Source: Planctomicrobium piriforme
GTDB taxonomy: Bacteria > Planctomycetota > Planctomycetia > Pirellulales > UBA1268
Reading direction: 5' to 3'
NCBI GenBank assembly: GCA_945869735.1
Contig: CAMBPQ010000014.1
Location: 1-59,550, forward strand
DNA: 59,550 nucleotides
This document shows positions 16,347 through 24,301 of this stretch, in pieces. How positions within the stretch are numbered: position 1 is the first letter of the stretch; every line of letters starts with the position of its first letter. The notes under the pieces were generated by a model. It was not told the origin of the DNA and did not search any database. It saw nothing but the letters and a program-made list of their open reading frames with translations. A program made the translations under genes and the position numbers.

Positions 16347-17209
16347 GCCGCCCTCCTTCGCTCGCGAGCCCGTCCATGACGACCCTGCTGCTGCTGATCG
16401 AGGAAATCGAGAAGTTCAACCACATGCGGCTGCAGCATCCCCTGCGACCGCAGAATCTCCCGCGCCGGCTCGACGCTGACCTTCGCGCGATACAGCAGCC
16501 GGTAGGCCTCGGAGATTGCCTCGATGGCGGACTGCGCGAATCCGCCGCGCTTGAGCGCTACGACGTTGATACACCGCGGCCGCGCCGGCAGGCCTTCACA
16601 AAGCATGAACGGCGGCACATCGTGCAGCACGCGGGACAACCCCGCGGTGAACGACCAGCCGCCAATGGTCGCCCAGTGATGCACCGCGACGATACCGGAG
16701 AGCGATGCCCGCGAGTGCACGCGGACATGGCCGCCGAGGAGCGTGCCATTGGCGAGGATCACGTGGTCGCCGATTCGACAGTCGTGGGCGACGTGGCAGG
16801 CTGCCATCAGGAAGTTGGAACTGCCGATCGTGGTCAGCCCGTCTTCCTTCTCGCTCGCCCGATTGATCGTCACGCCCTCGCGAATCACGTTGTCGTCACC
16901 AATCTCCACGCGCGTGTCGGTGCCGCGGTAACTCACATCCTGCGGCTCGCCGCCAATCACGCAGTTGGCGAAGATGCGGTTCCGCTCGCCGATTCGCACG
17001 CTGCCCGAGACCGTGACGTGATTCGCAAGCACCGTGCCGCGACCGATCACGGCCTGCCCGGAGATGACGCAATACGGCCCGACTCGCACGTCGGCGGCAA
17101 TCGTCGCCCCCTCCTCGACCACCGCGGTGGGATGGATGTCGGCGGGACGGCCCACTGCACCGGCCACCGGCTCCGCGTCGGCCCAGGGATCGTGATCATG
17201 CATCCGCAT
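16343..17209 (-). CDS. lpxA: Acyl-ACP--UDP-N-acetylglucosamine O-acyltransferase
   Basis: A 288-aa left-handed beta-helix protein that adds the 3-O-acyl chain to UDP-GlcNAc, first step of lipid A synthesis. Hexapeptide repeats run from residue 23 (DIHPTAVVEEGATI) to about 190. The catalytic His is in AVHHW, equivalent to the conserved AVHQF, followed by DVPPFMLCEG and a helical C-terminus with LKRGGF. The start at 17209 overlaps the lpxC stop as TGATG, so translation is coupled; ATG at 17203 is an alternative. About 20 residues precede the first repeat, slightly longer than usual. Longer upstream frames lie within lpxC and are not credible. Confidence 0.93.
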   Translation of the reverse strand: MRMHDHDPWADAEPVAGAVGRPADIHPTAVVEEGATIAADVRVGPYCVISGQAVIGRGTVLANHVTVSGSVRIGERNRIFANCVIGGEPQDVSYRGTDTRVEIGDDNVIREGVTINRASEKEDGLTTIGSSNFLMAACHVAHDCRIGDHVILANGTLLGGHVRVHSRASLSGIVAVHHWATIGGWSFTAGLSRVLHDVPPFMLCEGLPARPRCINVVALKRGGFAQSAIEAISEAYRLLYRAKVSVEPAREILRSQGMLQPHVVELLDFLDQQQQGRHGRARERRRAA

Positions 17210-18060
17210 CAGGCCGAGGCCCGCCTCCTCTGCCCTGCCACCAGCAGCGACGCCAGGGCTCCATTGAGACGATGACCACTGCGGCTCGCCCGCAGGTGGG
17301 CATGCACCGGCCGGCCGACGAGCGCCAAATCTCCGACCAGATCGAGCACCTTGTGCCGCACGCACTCGTCGGGCCACCGCAGCTCGTTGTCGACCGGACC
17401 ATGCGCGTCGAACACGAGCAGGTCGCGGGGCGCCACGCTCAGGGCAAGACCGGCCCCCCGCAGCCGCGCAGCCTCCTCGAGCGAGATGAACGTCCGCGCC
17501 GCTGCAAGCTCGTCGCGGTAGTTCTCCGGAGTGATCCGCAGAGCAAACGACTGCCGGCCGATGGGGCCGTCACCGTAATCGAGATCGTACTCGACCGACA
17601 GACCGGCGAAGCGGGGAGGCATGGCTTCGACCCACGATGTGTCGTCGCCAACTCGACAGGCCGCGGCGACGACCAACGGCTCGAGCGGGGCTCCGAGCGG
17701 CTCGAGCCCAGCCTCGGTGAGAACTGCGACGAATGCCTGCGACGAGCCGTCGAGGCCCGGCATCTCCTCGGCATCGACCCGCACGACACAGCAATCAACA
17801 CCCAGTCCGGCCAGCGCGCTGAGCGCATGCTCCACCATCTGCACCTGCACTCCGGCCGATGCCAGCGTGGTACGGGCGATGGCATCGACGCGATGCTCGA
17901 CGGACGCCGGAATCCGCACCGGCACGTCGCCGTCGGTGCGCAGGAAGACCACTCCGGTACCCGCCGGTGCGGGTAGAAACTCGACCCGCACTGCATGACC
18001 GCTCCAGTAGCCGGTGCCGGCGACGGATACTGGGCGGCGGATCGTCTGCTGGGTGCGCAT
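17209..18060 (-). CDS. lpxC: UDP-3-O-acyl-N-acetylglucosamine deacetylase
   Basis: A 283-aa zinc deacetylase, the committed step of lipid A synthesis. The conserved first zinc motif is MVEHALSALAGLGVD (about 75-89; Glu and His), followed by MPGLDGSS. The second, ECVRHKVLDLVGDLALVGRP (about 233-252), supplies the other His and Asp ligands, and SGHRLN near 263 carries the catalytic His. It ends soon after and is not fused to FabZ, a fusion known in some related bacteria. It lies 80 bases downstream of the OmpH-like gene and overlaps lpxA by one base. Confidence 0.93.
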   Translation of the reverse strand: MRTQQTIRRPVSVAGTGYWSGHAVRVEFLPAPAGTGVVFLRTDGDVPVRIPASVEHRVDAIARTTLASAGVQVQMVEHALSALAGLGVDCCVVRVDAEEMPGLDGSSQAFVAVLTEAGLEPLGAPLEPLVVAAACRVGDDTSWVEAMPPRFAGLSVEYDLDYGDGPIGRQSFALRITPENYRDELAAARTFISLEEAARLRGAGLALSVAPRDLLVFDAHGPVDNELRWPDECVRHKVLDLVGDLALVGRPVHAHLRASRSGHRLNGALASLLVAGQRRRASA

Positions 18061-18140
18061 AGAGCCTTACCGGGAGACAGGGGTTGGGAACGGCCGCCCA
18101 CTCCGGCCGTCCCAAACCCGAGAGGTCGACGATGGATCGA

Positions 18141-18794
18141 TCAGCGGATCGGCCTGGGCTGCGACGCCGGTGCGCCGGCAACGGCGGCACCGTTGAGCAT
18201 CCGGAGCACGTCGGGCGTGATGTCGATCTGCGGATCGTAGTAGACGATCGGCTTGGTGATGCTGCCGAGAATCCGATTGCGATCGCCCGAGTCGACTGTC
18301 TCACCATCGAACCGATGCACCACGGCGATGCTATTGTCGCGGGCGAACTGACTCACGGCCCGCTCAATCTCCGTGTAGACCTGCAGGTAGACCTTCGCCT
18401 CGCGATCCATGAAATCCTTCTTCTGAAGCTGGGCGTTGACACTGAAATCACCCTGAGCCTTTGCGACCTCGGCTTCGAGCTTCTTATATTCCGGCGTACC
18501 CACGTTGAATCCCTTGAGCTGCTCCATGAGCCCGTTGATGCGGTCACGCTCGCCCTTGAGGGAGTTCTCGGCGGCCAACACCTCGTCTTTCATCTTGTCC
18601 ATCGCGGTCTTGAATCGCGTGTGGTTCTTGAAGACGTAACCAACGTCGATCACGGCCACGTGGTTTGCGGGCGTCGCCGGCCGTACGGCGGGAGCCGCAG
18701 CGGGGACGGCCTGCCCCGAAACCTGGGCGTGGACGGCGGCCTGGCAGAATGCCATGGCGACCGCGAATGCGAGCGTAGCCAGTTGCCTGTTCAC
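18141..18794 (-). CDS. OmpH/Skp-family periplasmic chaperone
   Basis: A 217-aa product. The start is GTG at 18794 with a perfect AAGGAG at proper spacing; the upstream frame is arginine-rich and not credible. A signal peptide (about 23 residues, cleaved after VHA) is followed by an Ala/Pro linker, then VAVIDVGYVFKNHTRFKTAM, the OmpH strand, and a long coiled-coil region (about 70-155) rich in Lys and Glu. The C-terminal strand has NSIAVVHRFDGE. Skp-like trimers hold outer-membrane proteins in the periplasm. Its place directly upstream of lpxC and lpxA is the common diderm arrangement, in which Skp sits near the lpx genes. Confidence 0.88.
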   Translation of the reverse strand: MNRQLATLAFAVAMAFCQAAVHAQVSGQAVPAAAPAVRPATPANHVAVIDVGYVFKNHTRFKTAMDKMKDEVLAAENSLKGERDRINGLMEQLKGFNVGTPEYKKLEAEVAKAQGDFSVNAQLQKKDFMDREAKVYLQVYTEIERAVSQFARDNSIAVVHRFDGETVDSGDRNRILGSITKPIVYYDPQIDITPDVLRMLNGAAVAGAPASQPRPIR

Positions 18795-18942
18795 GGAATG
18801 CTCTCCTTGCTTGCGGAACGTGGGGCGATCGTGCGGGCGGCCCCGCCACGCGGCCATCCGTGGCCGCCGGGAATGCCGACGCGGGGGGATGATGGCGACC
18901 CGCGGCTCGCGACTCAAGGGCAACTTTGCCCTTGAAATCTCA

Positions 18943-20883
18943 CTACTTGGGCGGTCCGAGCGTAACGTCGAGCGTGACCTCGGTGCCGGCGCGATCGACG
19001 ACCACGGGGATCGTGTCGCCCCCCTTGTGCTTCCGGAGGGCGCTGTCGAAATCCTCGAGGTTCACAATGGCGCTATCGCCGACACGGACGATCCGATCGC
19101 CTCCCTGCAAGCCTCCCTTCGCCGCCGGTGAATCCTTGGAGACCCCCGAGATCGCGTAGCCCTTTCCGGGCCTGCCGAAGTCGGGAATGCTGCCGAAGTA
19201 AGGGCGGTCGCCACCGCGGGCGAAGGCGGGAGCGGCGACCTCGATGTAGGCGGGACGATCGGGCCGGTTCGCCAGATCCCGGACGAGATCGATGACGAGT
19301 TGCGTCAGCCGATCCATACCGTCGAAGTTGATCTTGTCGGCCGTGTCGGTGGGCCGGTGGTAGTCGGTGTGCGACCCCGTAAACACGTGGAGCACCGGCA
19401 CCTTCTTCGCGTAGAAGCTGGCATGGTCGCTCGGACCGAAGCCACCGGGCTCCTTGGCGACCTCGAGACCGTGGGCCGCGACCAGCCGATCGACGAGCTG
19501 CTCCAGGCCGGTGCCGGTGCCGGTGCCATGGACGATGACCTTGTCGCCGTCAAGGCGACCAACCATGTCGAGGTTCACCATCGCGACCGTATCGGCCAGC
19601 GGAACCGTAGCATTGGCGGCGTAGTGACCGCTGCCGAGCAGCCCCCGCTCCTCGCCCGAGAAGGCGATGAACAGCACGCTCCTGGCCAGGGGGCCCTCCG
19701 CCGCAAGCCGTCGGGCGACCTCCACCAGCACGGCCGTGCCGCTGGCGTTGTCGTCGGCGCCGTGGTGAATCGCTTTTTCCCCTGGCGCCAAAGAGCCTCC
19801 GCCGCCGTAGCCGAGGTGGTCGTAGTGGGCGCCGAGCACGACCGTCTCCCCCGGGGCGACGGCCGGTTCACCGCCGGCTGCGGGCCGGCCCTTGCCCGGG
19901 AGGAACGCGAGTACGTTTTTCGCCTTCGTCTCGATTCGGTCGATCGCCACGTTCCCACGGATCCGCCAGCCTGGGAGCGGCGCGCTGGCCGGCTCCAGTT
20001 TTTCGTCGATTCCCTTCTGAATTTCGACGAGCGGCCTGCCGAGCGCCTGGCGGACGGCCTCGTCAACCGCCGAACGCCGCAGGTGCAAGACGGGCATTGT
20101 CCGCGCGGTCGAGCCCTCGCCCGCGCGGGTGAACGCCATCAGGTCATCGCCGTCGGCATCTGCGTCGTTGCAAAACACAACCGCCCGCGCCTCGTGCTCC
20201 GAGGCATTAGCGACCTTGCGGGTGAGCGCGGCGTGCTGCGAGGCCTGATTGCCGTCGAACACGCTGTGCGGGTCGTCCTTCTGTGGCTCCTGGCGTAACA
20301 GGATCGTCGCCGCCGACTTCGCCGCGTCGCCCAGCGGCGCGTAATCGTCAAACTTTTCTGCCGGCGCCGTGATCCCGTAACCGCCAAACACGAGCGGCAG
20401 GTCAAACGCCCCGCTGCCTCCGGCGGCGAGCGGCGTGAAATCGACACCGAGTTTCAGCGGCACGACCCGCGGTTTTCCGTCTGGTCCGGCGGGGCCCACC
20501 AACTCGACCGTGTTGCGATCGGCTGGCCCGAGGGTCGCCTCGAGCGTCATCTCAAACGGCTGAAACGGCCCTTCGCCCACCACCCGCGACTGCAGGCCGG
20601 CAATCTCGCCGAACCGTTCGGCCACCCAGCCGGCGGCCGAGTCGATTCCTGCGGTGCCTGGCCCCCGCCCTTCGCGCTCAGGCGAAGCAAGCCACTCGAC
20701 CGACCGCTGCAGGCGCTGGCGCACACTGGCGTCGGCCGGCGGCCGAGTGACATTCGTTGCGGGCGCCTCCGCCCCCGTGCCCTGGTCGCTACCGGCGACG
20801 ACGATCGTCAGCGCCGCGATCAGTTGCGTGATCCTGAGGCCGGCGCCCCCGGCAATCTTCCCGTCACGAGCAGCTGCGGTCAT
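18943..20883 (-). CDS. M28-family zinc aminopeptidase with PA insert and C-terminal PDZ domain
   Basis: A 646-aa secreted or anchored peptidase. The N-terminus has a hydrophobic signal (ITQLIAALTIVVAG). A protease-associated insert spans about 150-280. The M28 core follows with all zinc and catalytic positions: GAHYDHLGYGG, HHGADDNASGTAVLVE, FSGEERGLLGSGHY, NLDMVGR and the final His in HTDYHRPTD. The last 90 residues are a PDZ domain (YAISGVSKDSPAAKGGLQGG) that may recruit or position substrates. It is read toward the ompH-lpx block but 148 bases away. The gene upstream is divergent. Such peptidases usually trim peptides outside the cytoplasm. Confidence 0.9.
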   Translation of the reverse strand: MTAAARDGKIAGGAGLRITQLIAALTIVVAGSDQGTGAEAPATNVTRPPADASVRQRLQRSVEWLASPEREGRGPGTAGIDSAAGWVAERFGEIAGLQSRVVGEGPFQPFEMTLEATLGPADRNTVELVGPAGPDGKPRVVPLKLGVDFTPLAAGGSGAFDLPLVFGGYGITAPAEKFDDYAPLGDAAKSAATILLRQEPQKDDPHSVFDGNQASQHAALTRKVANASEHEARAVVFCNDADADGDDLMAFTRAGEGSTARTMPVLHLRRSAVDEAVRQALGRPLVEIQKGIDEKLEPASAPLPGWRIRGNVAIDRIETKAKNVLAFLPGKGRPAAGGEPAVAPGETVVLGAHYDHLGYGGGGSLAPGEKAIHHGADDNASGTAVLVEVARRLAAEGPLARSVLFIAFSGEERGLLGSGHYAANATVPLADTVAMVNLDMVGRLDGDKVIVHGTGTGTGLEQLVDRLVAAHGLEVAKEPGGFGPSDHASFYAKKVPVLHVFTGSHTDYHRPTDTADKINFDGMDRLTQLVIDLVRDLANRPDRPAYIEVAAPAFARGGDRPYFGSIPDFGRPGKGYAISGVSKDSPAAKGGLQGGDRIVRVGDSAIVNLEDFDSALRKHKGGDTIPVVVDRAGTEVTLDVTLGPPK

Positions 20884-20993
20884 TCTCGTCGCTCCATGGC
20901 TGACCTGCGGCCGTTCGCGGCCGAGATCTCAGTTTATGCTACCGGCGCGGGCCGCCGAGTGGTCGCTTCCCGGCGCGGGCCGCCTGTGAGAGA

Positions 20994-22748
20994 ATGCTGG
21001 GCATAAGCCCCTTGTCGCTTCCGAGCCAGAACCCCGTGCCGTCGCTTTTCGTCATCCAGGGGCGCAACCGCGGCGCCCGCTTCGACCTGGCAGCCCAGTC
21101 CGGGGCCGTGAGTATCGGCCGCGAGGCCGGCAACCTCGTGCAACTCGAGGACAACGAGGTCTCCCGCCGCCACGCCGAGATCCGCCACGTCGGCGAGGCG
21201 TTCATCGTCGGAGACCTGAAGAGTTCCAACGGCACCTATCTCAACGAAGCCCGCGTGGAGCGGGCCGAACTTTCCAGCGGCGACCGGATCCGCATCGGCC
21301 GGACGGTGCTTGTGTATGCGAAAGACGGCGAGGATCCGGCCGCCTTCGCGACCGTCGACATCGTGCCTGCCGCCAGTTCCGCCGACAGTTCACGGATCGT
21401 CCGGAGCATGCGGGAGGACGACTCGATCCTGCTCGCGGCGCCGGAAGACCCACAGAACCGCTGGCTCGCCCGGGCCCGCAGCAATCTGCAGGTGATGTAC
21501 CGCACCTCGCTGGCGGTGAGCCACACGCTCGACATCGACGAACTCCTCGGCCGGATCCTCCAACTCGTCTTCGAGTGGGTAGAGGCTGACCGCGGCTGCA
21601 TCATGCTGATCGATCCGGAGAGTGGCGACCTCCGCACCAAGGCCCGCCGCGACCGTCAGGCGGGCGAGACGGGCTCGATGGCCATCAGTCGCACAATCCT
21701 CGACTACGTGCTCGACCGGCGGGAGGGCGTGCTCACGAGCGACGCCCAGGACGACGACCGATTCAGTGGCGGCAAAAGTGTGGTGCGGACGGGCGTCCGC
21801 GAGGCGATCTGCGTGCCGATGCAGGGCCGTTATGGCACAGTGGGCGTCATCTACGTCGACACCACGGTGCCGCTGATCCAGCCCGCCGACCAGGGGCAGC
21901 GGCGATTCAGCGATGACCACCTGAAACTGATGATCGCGATCGGCCATCAGGCCGCGCTCGCCGTGGAAGACACGACCTACTACTCCGCAATGGTGCAGTC
22001 GGAGCGGCTGGCGGGCGTCGGCCAGACGATCGCCACACTCTCGCACCACATTAAGAACATCCTTCAGGGCATCCGCGGCGGGAGTTACCTTGTGGAGATG
22101 GGCCTCGAGAACGACGACGTCGGCACGCTCAACAAGGGCTGGGACATCGTGCGGCGCAACCAAGACAAAATCTCGTCGCTGGTGATGGACATGCTCTCCT
22201 TCAGCAAGGATCGCGAGCCCGACCCGGCCCCCAGCGACCTGACGGCCCTGATCGACGACATCGTAGAGACGGTCCGGCAGCGGGCCGAGGAAGCCCAGGC
22301 CACGATCCGCTGGCAGCCGCCGGCTGACCTACCGCTGCTCCTCTTCGACCCAGTGGGGATGTCACGGGCCGTGCTCAACGTGGTCACCAACGCCCTCGAT
22401 GCCGTCGAGGGTCGGCCGCACGCGACCGTGACGATCACGGCCACCATCGACAAGGAGGCGGGAGTCGCCCGGATCACCGTGGCCGACAACGGCGCTGGGA
22501 TGACGCCCGAGATGCTCGCCGACATCTTCAACCTGTTTGTCTCCACGAAGGGTTCACGGGGCACCGGCCTCGGGCTGACGGTGAGCCGCAAGATTGTCCG
22601 CGAGCATGGCGGCGACATCCATGCCTCGACCCGTCTGGGCGAGGGGAGCAGGTTCGTGCTGGAGTTTCCACTGCAGACCAACGCCGCCGCGGCTTCCGCC
22701 GATCCGGTCAACGGTTTGCCCACGATGCCGCCGACGGATTCGCCATGA
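20994..22748 (+). CDS. FHA-GAF sensor histidine kinase
   Basis: A 584-aa soluble kinase with no membrane helix. Residues 17-110 are an FHA domain (SIGREAGNLVQL, SRRHAEI, SSNGTYLN) that would bind phosphothreonine. A GAF domain spans about 170-320 (LLGRILQLVFEWVEADRGC). The HisKA helix has the phospho-acceptor in TLSHHIKNILQGI (about 350), and the ATPase has the N-box NVVTNALDA, DNGAGM, the F-box region LFVSTKGSRGTGLGL and a final glycine motif. No response regulator is adjacent. Its stop overlaps the start of a glycosyltransferase (ATGA at 22745), so the two are translated together. That suggests phospho-threonine or ligand signalling tied to envelope sugar synthesis. Confidence 0.9.
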   Translation: MLGISPLSLPSQNPVPSLFVIQGRNRGARFDLAAQSGAVSIGREAGNLVQLEDNEVSRRHAEIRHVGEAFIVGDLKSSNGTYLNEARVERAELSSGDRIRIGRTVLVYAKDGEDPAAFATVDIVPAASSADSSRIVRSMREDDSILLAAPEDPQNRWLARARSNLQVMYRTSLAVSHTLDIDELLGRILQLVFEWVEADRGCIMLIDPESGDLRTKARRDRQAGETGSMAISRTILDYVLDRREGVLTSDAQDDDRFSGGKSVVRTGVREAICVPMQGRYGTVGVIYVDTTVPLIQPADQGQRRFSDDHLKLMIAIGHQAALAVEDTTYYSAMVQSERLAGVGQTIATLSHHIKNILQGIRGGSYLVEMGLENDDVGTLNKGWDIVRRNQDKISSLVMDMLSFSKDREPDPAPSDLTALIDDIVETVRQRAEEAQATIRWQPPADLPLLLFDPVGMSRAVLNVVTNALDAVEGRPHATVTITATIDKEAGVARITVADNGAGMTPEMLADIFNLFVSTKGSRGTGLGLTVSRKIVREHGGDIHASTRLGEGSRFVLEFPLQTNAAAASADPVNGLPTMPPTDSP

Positions 22749-23566
22749 CCCGCCCCCAGGTCGCCACCGGTGGCCTGCCGATCTCCGCAGTGGTGATCAC
22801 CCGGGACGCCGCCCAGCATCTCGCGTCCGTCCTCGCATCGGCTGACATGTGCGCGGAGCGACTGGTGCTCGACTCGGGCTCGACCGACGGCACGACCGGG
22901 ATCGCCGCGACGGCCGGAGCCCGGGTCGAGCACCAGGCTTTCCTCGGATACGGCCCGCAGAAGTGCCGGGCGGTGGAACTCGCCACCCACGACTGGATTT
23001 TGTCGCTCGACGCCGACGAGGTGCTCGACGACGAGGCTCGGACGGCCATTCTTGGTCTCAACTTCTCCGACCCGTCCACCTGCTGGAGCATCCAGCGGCG
23101 AACGTTCATCGGTCGCCGCGAGATCCGCCACGGACCGTGGCGCAATGATCGGGTACTGCGGCTCTTCAACCGCCGGACCGCCGGTTTCAAGCCGCTGCCG
23201 GTCCATGAGGAGGTGGTGGCGGCCGGCCGACCGGTGCTTCTGCCCGGAGCGATCCTGCATTACAGCTACGCATCATGCACCGACGTGATCATGCGGTCGC
23301 TGCGATACGCACCGCTCAAGGCCGGCATCATGCGGCACAAGGGGCAGCGGCCCCGTGCGATCATGCTCCCGTTCCGCGGCCTCACCGCCTTCCTGAAAAA
23401 TTATCTCGTGCGCGGCGGCTGGCGGGACGGCGCGGCGGGCTTCGTCGTCGCGCTCTCCCGCGTCATTGATTCAACGCTGCCGCGGGCGATCCTGCTGCTC
23501 GAAGAGGATCCACCGCCCAACGCAGAGCGTCGCGGTGACATCGAGGAAACGAAGGCAAGGGGTTAG
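22745..23566 (+). CDS. Glycosyltransferase family 2, WaaE/KdtX-like
   Basis: A 273-aa GT-A glycosyltransferase. It begins LPISAVVITRDAAQHLASVL, has ERLVLDSGSTDGT, then the nucleotide-sugar DxD motif in LSLDADEVL (about 84). YGPQKCRAVELATHDW and RRTFIGRREIRHGPWRNDRVLRLF match the lipopolysaccharide-core beta-1,4-glucosyltransferases of the WaaE type. The C-terminal helix NYLVRGGWRDG may touch the membrane. It starts within the kinase stop codon and ends at TAG 23564-23566, whose last G is also the first base of element A. Likely role: adding a sugar to lipid A core or a related envelope glycan. Confidence 0.88.
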   Translation: MTRPQVATGGLPISAVVITRDAAQHLASVLASADMCAERLVLDSGSTDGTTGIAATAGARVEHQAFLGYGPQKCRAVELATHDWILSLDADEVLDDEARTAILGLNFSDPSTCWSIQRRTFIGRREIRHGPWRNDRVLRLFNRRTAGFKPLPVHEEVVAAGRPVLLPGAILHYSYASCTDVIMRSLRYAPLKAGIMRHKGQRPRAIMLPFRGLTAFLKNYLVRGGWRDGAAGFVVALSRVIDSTLPRAILLLEEDPPPNAERRGDIEETKARG

Positions 23567-23742
23567 AGCGCATCTGCCTTTGGGAGAACGGCGAGATGGC
23601 ACCTTGGACGAGGGAGGCAAGGGGGTCGGCAAACGCTGGAGGAGCCTCGGGCGTATCCTCGCCCCGGCGACAATCCGCAGGACCGCGCAGCGGCGACTTT
23701 TGCCGCCCCTGAGCCGGCGATCCACGTAAGTCAGATGCGCTC
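23566..23742 (+). repeat. Element A, full-length copy (177 bp) with both terminal inverted repeats
   Basis: Left end GAGCGCATCTGCCTTTGG, right end (other strand) GAGCGCATCTGACTTACG: the terminal repeats agree over their first 11 bases and partly beyond. The interior carries the shared blocks CTCGCCCCGGCGACAATCCG and CAGCGGCGACTTTTGCCGCC. No coding frame is present. Its first base is the last base of the glycosyltransferase stop codon. I use this copy as the reference for the family. Confidence 0.85.
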
Positions 23743-23775
23743 TCGCAGCGGTGTGGAGCGAGACGAAGTGGCGGG

Positions 23776-24174
23776 CGTATTCCCCGCGCTTGCGCTTGGG
23801 GCTTCCTGACGGGAGGCACGCCGCACGGATGTTCAACACATCTCCCGATCGTGAGGGGCCGGTCTTGTTTCACGCCTGCAACGCCATCGTGGCCGTTGCA
23901 GGCGTGAGGCAGCCGAAGCGACAGCCAGAGGTGTCCCTTGGCTGCCGGGCAGCATCCTCCAGATGCTGAAACTTCCTGATCGTGAGGAGCCGGGCAGAGG
24001 CACGCGCAGAAGCCGGGGTATCTTTGCGACTCATGAACAATGCCCAGTCGGCCAAGCGGGCATCCTGTAGCAAAATCCCCCGGCGCCGAGCATGTCACCG
24101 CCGGCGAACCAATCCGGTATTGTTTCGATGCGACCCGCATTCCCCGCGCTTGCGCTTGGGGCTTCCTGACGGGA
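23776..24174 (+). repeat. Composite repeat array, copy B2: C-[insert]-D-F-C
   Basis: Core C occurs at about 23776-23815 and 24138-24174. Module D begins near 23977 with TGATCGTGAGGAGCCGG and carries the inverted repeat arms GCCGGGGTATCTTTGC and GCAAAATCCCCCGGC. F follows at about 24097. An extra 130 bases sits before D, bracketed by a second copy of the D start (GATCGTGAGGGGCCGG at about 23847), so a short sequence has been inserted with partial duplication of D. Together with the element A copies on both sides it fills the whole space between the convergent glycosyltransferase and rluD-type genes. Confidence 0.85.
23870..23907 (+). other. Strong 38-base hairpin inside repeat copy B2
   Basis: TCACGCCTGCAACG (23870-23883) and CGTTGCAGGCGTGA (23894-23907) are exact reverse complements, with CCA/TGG extending the stem inward around a short loop. 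No T-run follows, so it is not a classical intrinsic terminator. It is unique within the window. A second small hairpin, CAGCAT-N7-ATGCTG, lies just downstream near 23951-23969. Confidence 0.7.
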
Positions 24175-24177
24175 GAC

Positions 24178-24301
24178 ACGGGGGTCGGCGAACGCTCGAG
24201 GAGCCTCGGGCGTATCCTCGCCCCGGCGACAATCCGCGGGACCGCGCAGCGGCGACTTTTGCCGCCCCCGAGCCGGTGATCCACCAAAGTCGAATGCGTT
24301 C
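24178..24301 (+). repeat. Element A, right part only, joined to core C
   Basis: From about 24178 the sequence follows element A (GGGGGTCGGCGAACGCTCGA onward) to its terminal inverted repeat, ending GAATGCGTTC. The left terminus is missing; core C of array B2 lies in its place. Read on the minus strand the element begins GAACGCATTCGACTTTGG, and its first two bases are the GA of the TGA stop codon of the pseudouridine synthase gene (24300-24302). Confidence 0.8.

Noticed and set aside
14392-16425. One very long minus-strand open frame of 677 codons
   Set aside because: Only its last 205 codons look like a protein (with a signal peptide). The rest crosses element A and lies out of frame inside the dehydrogenase gene.
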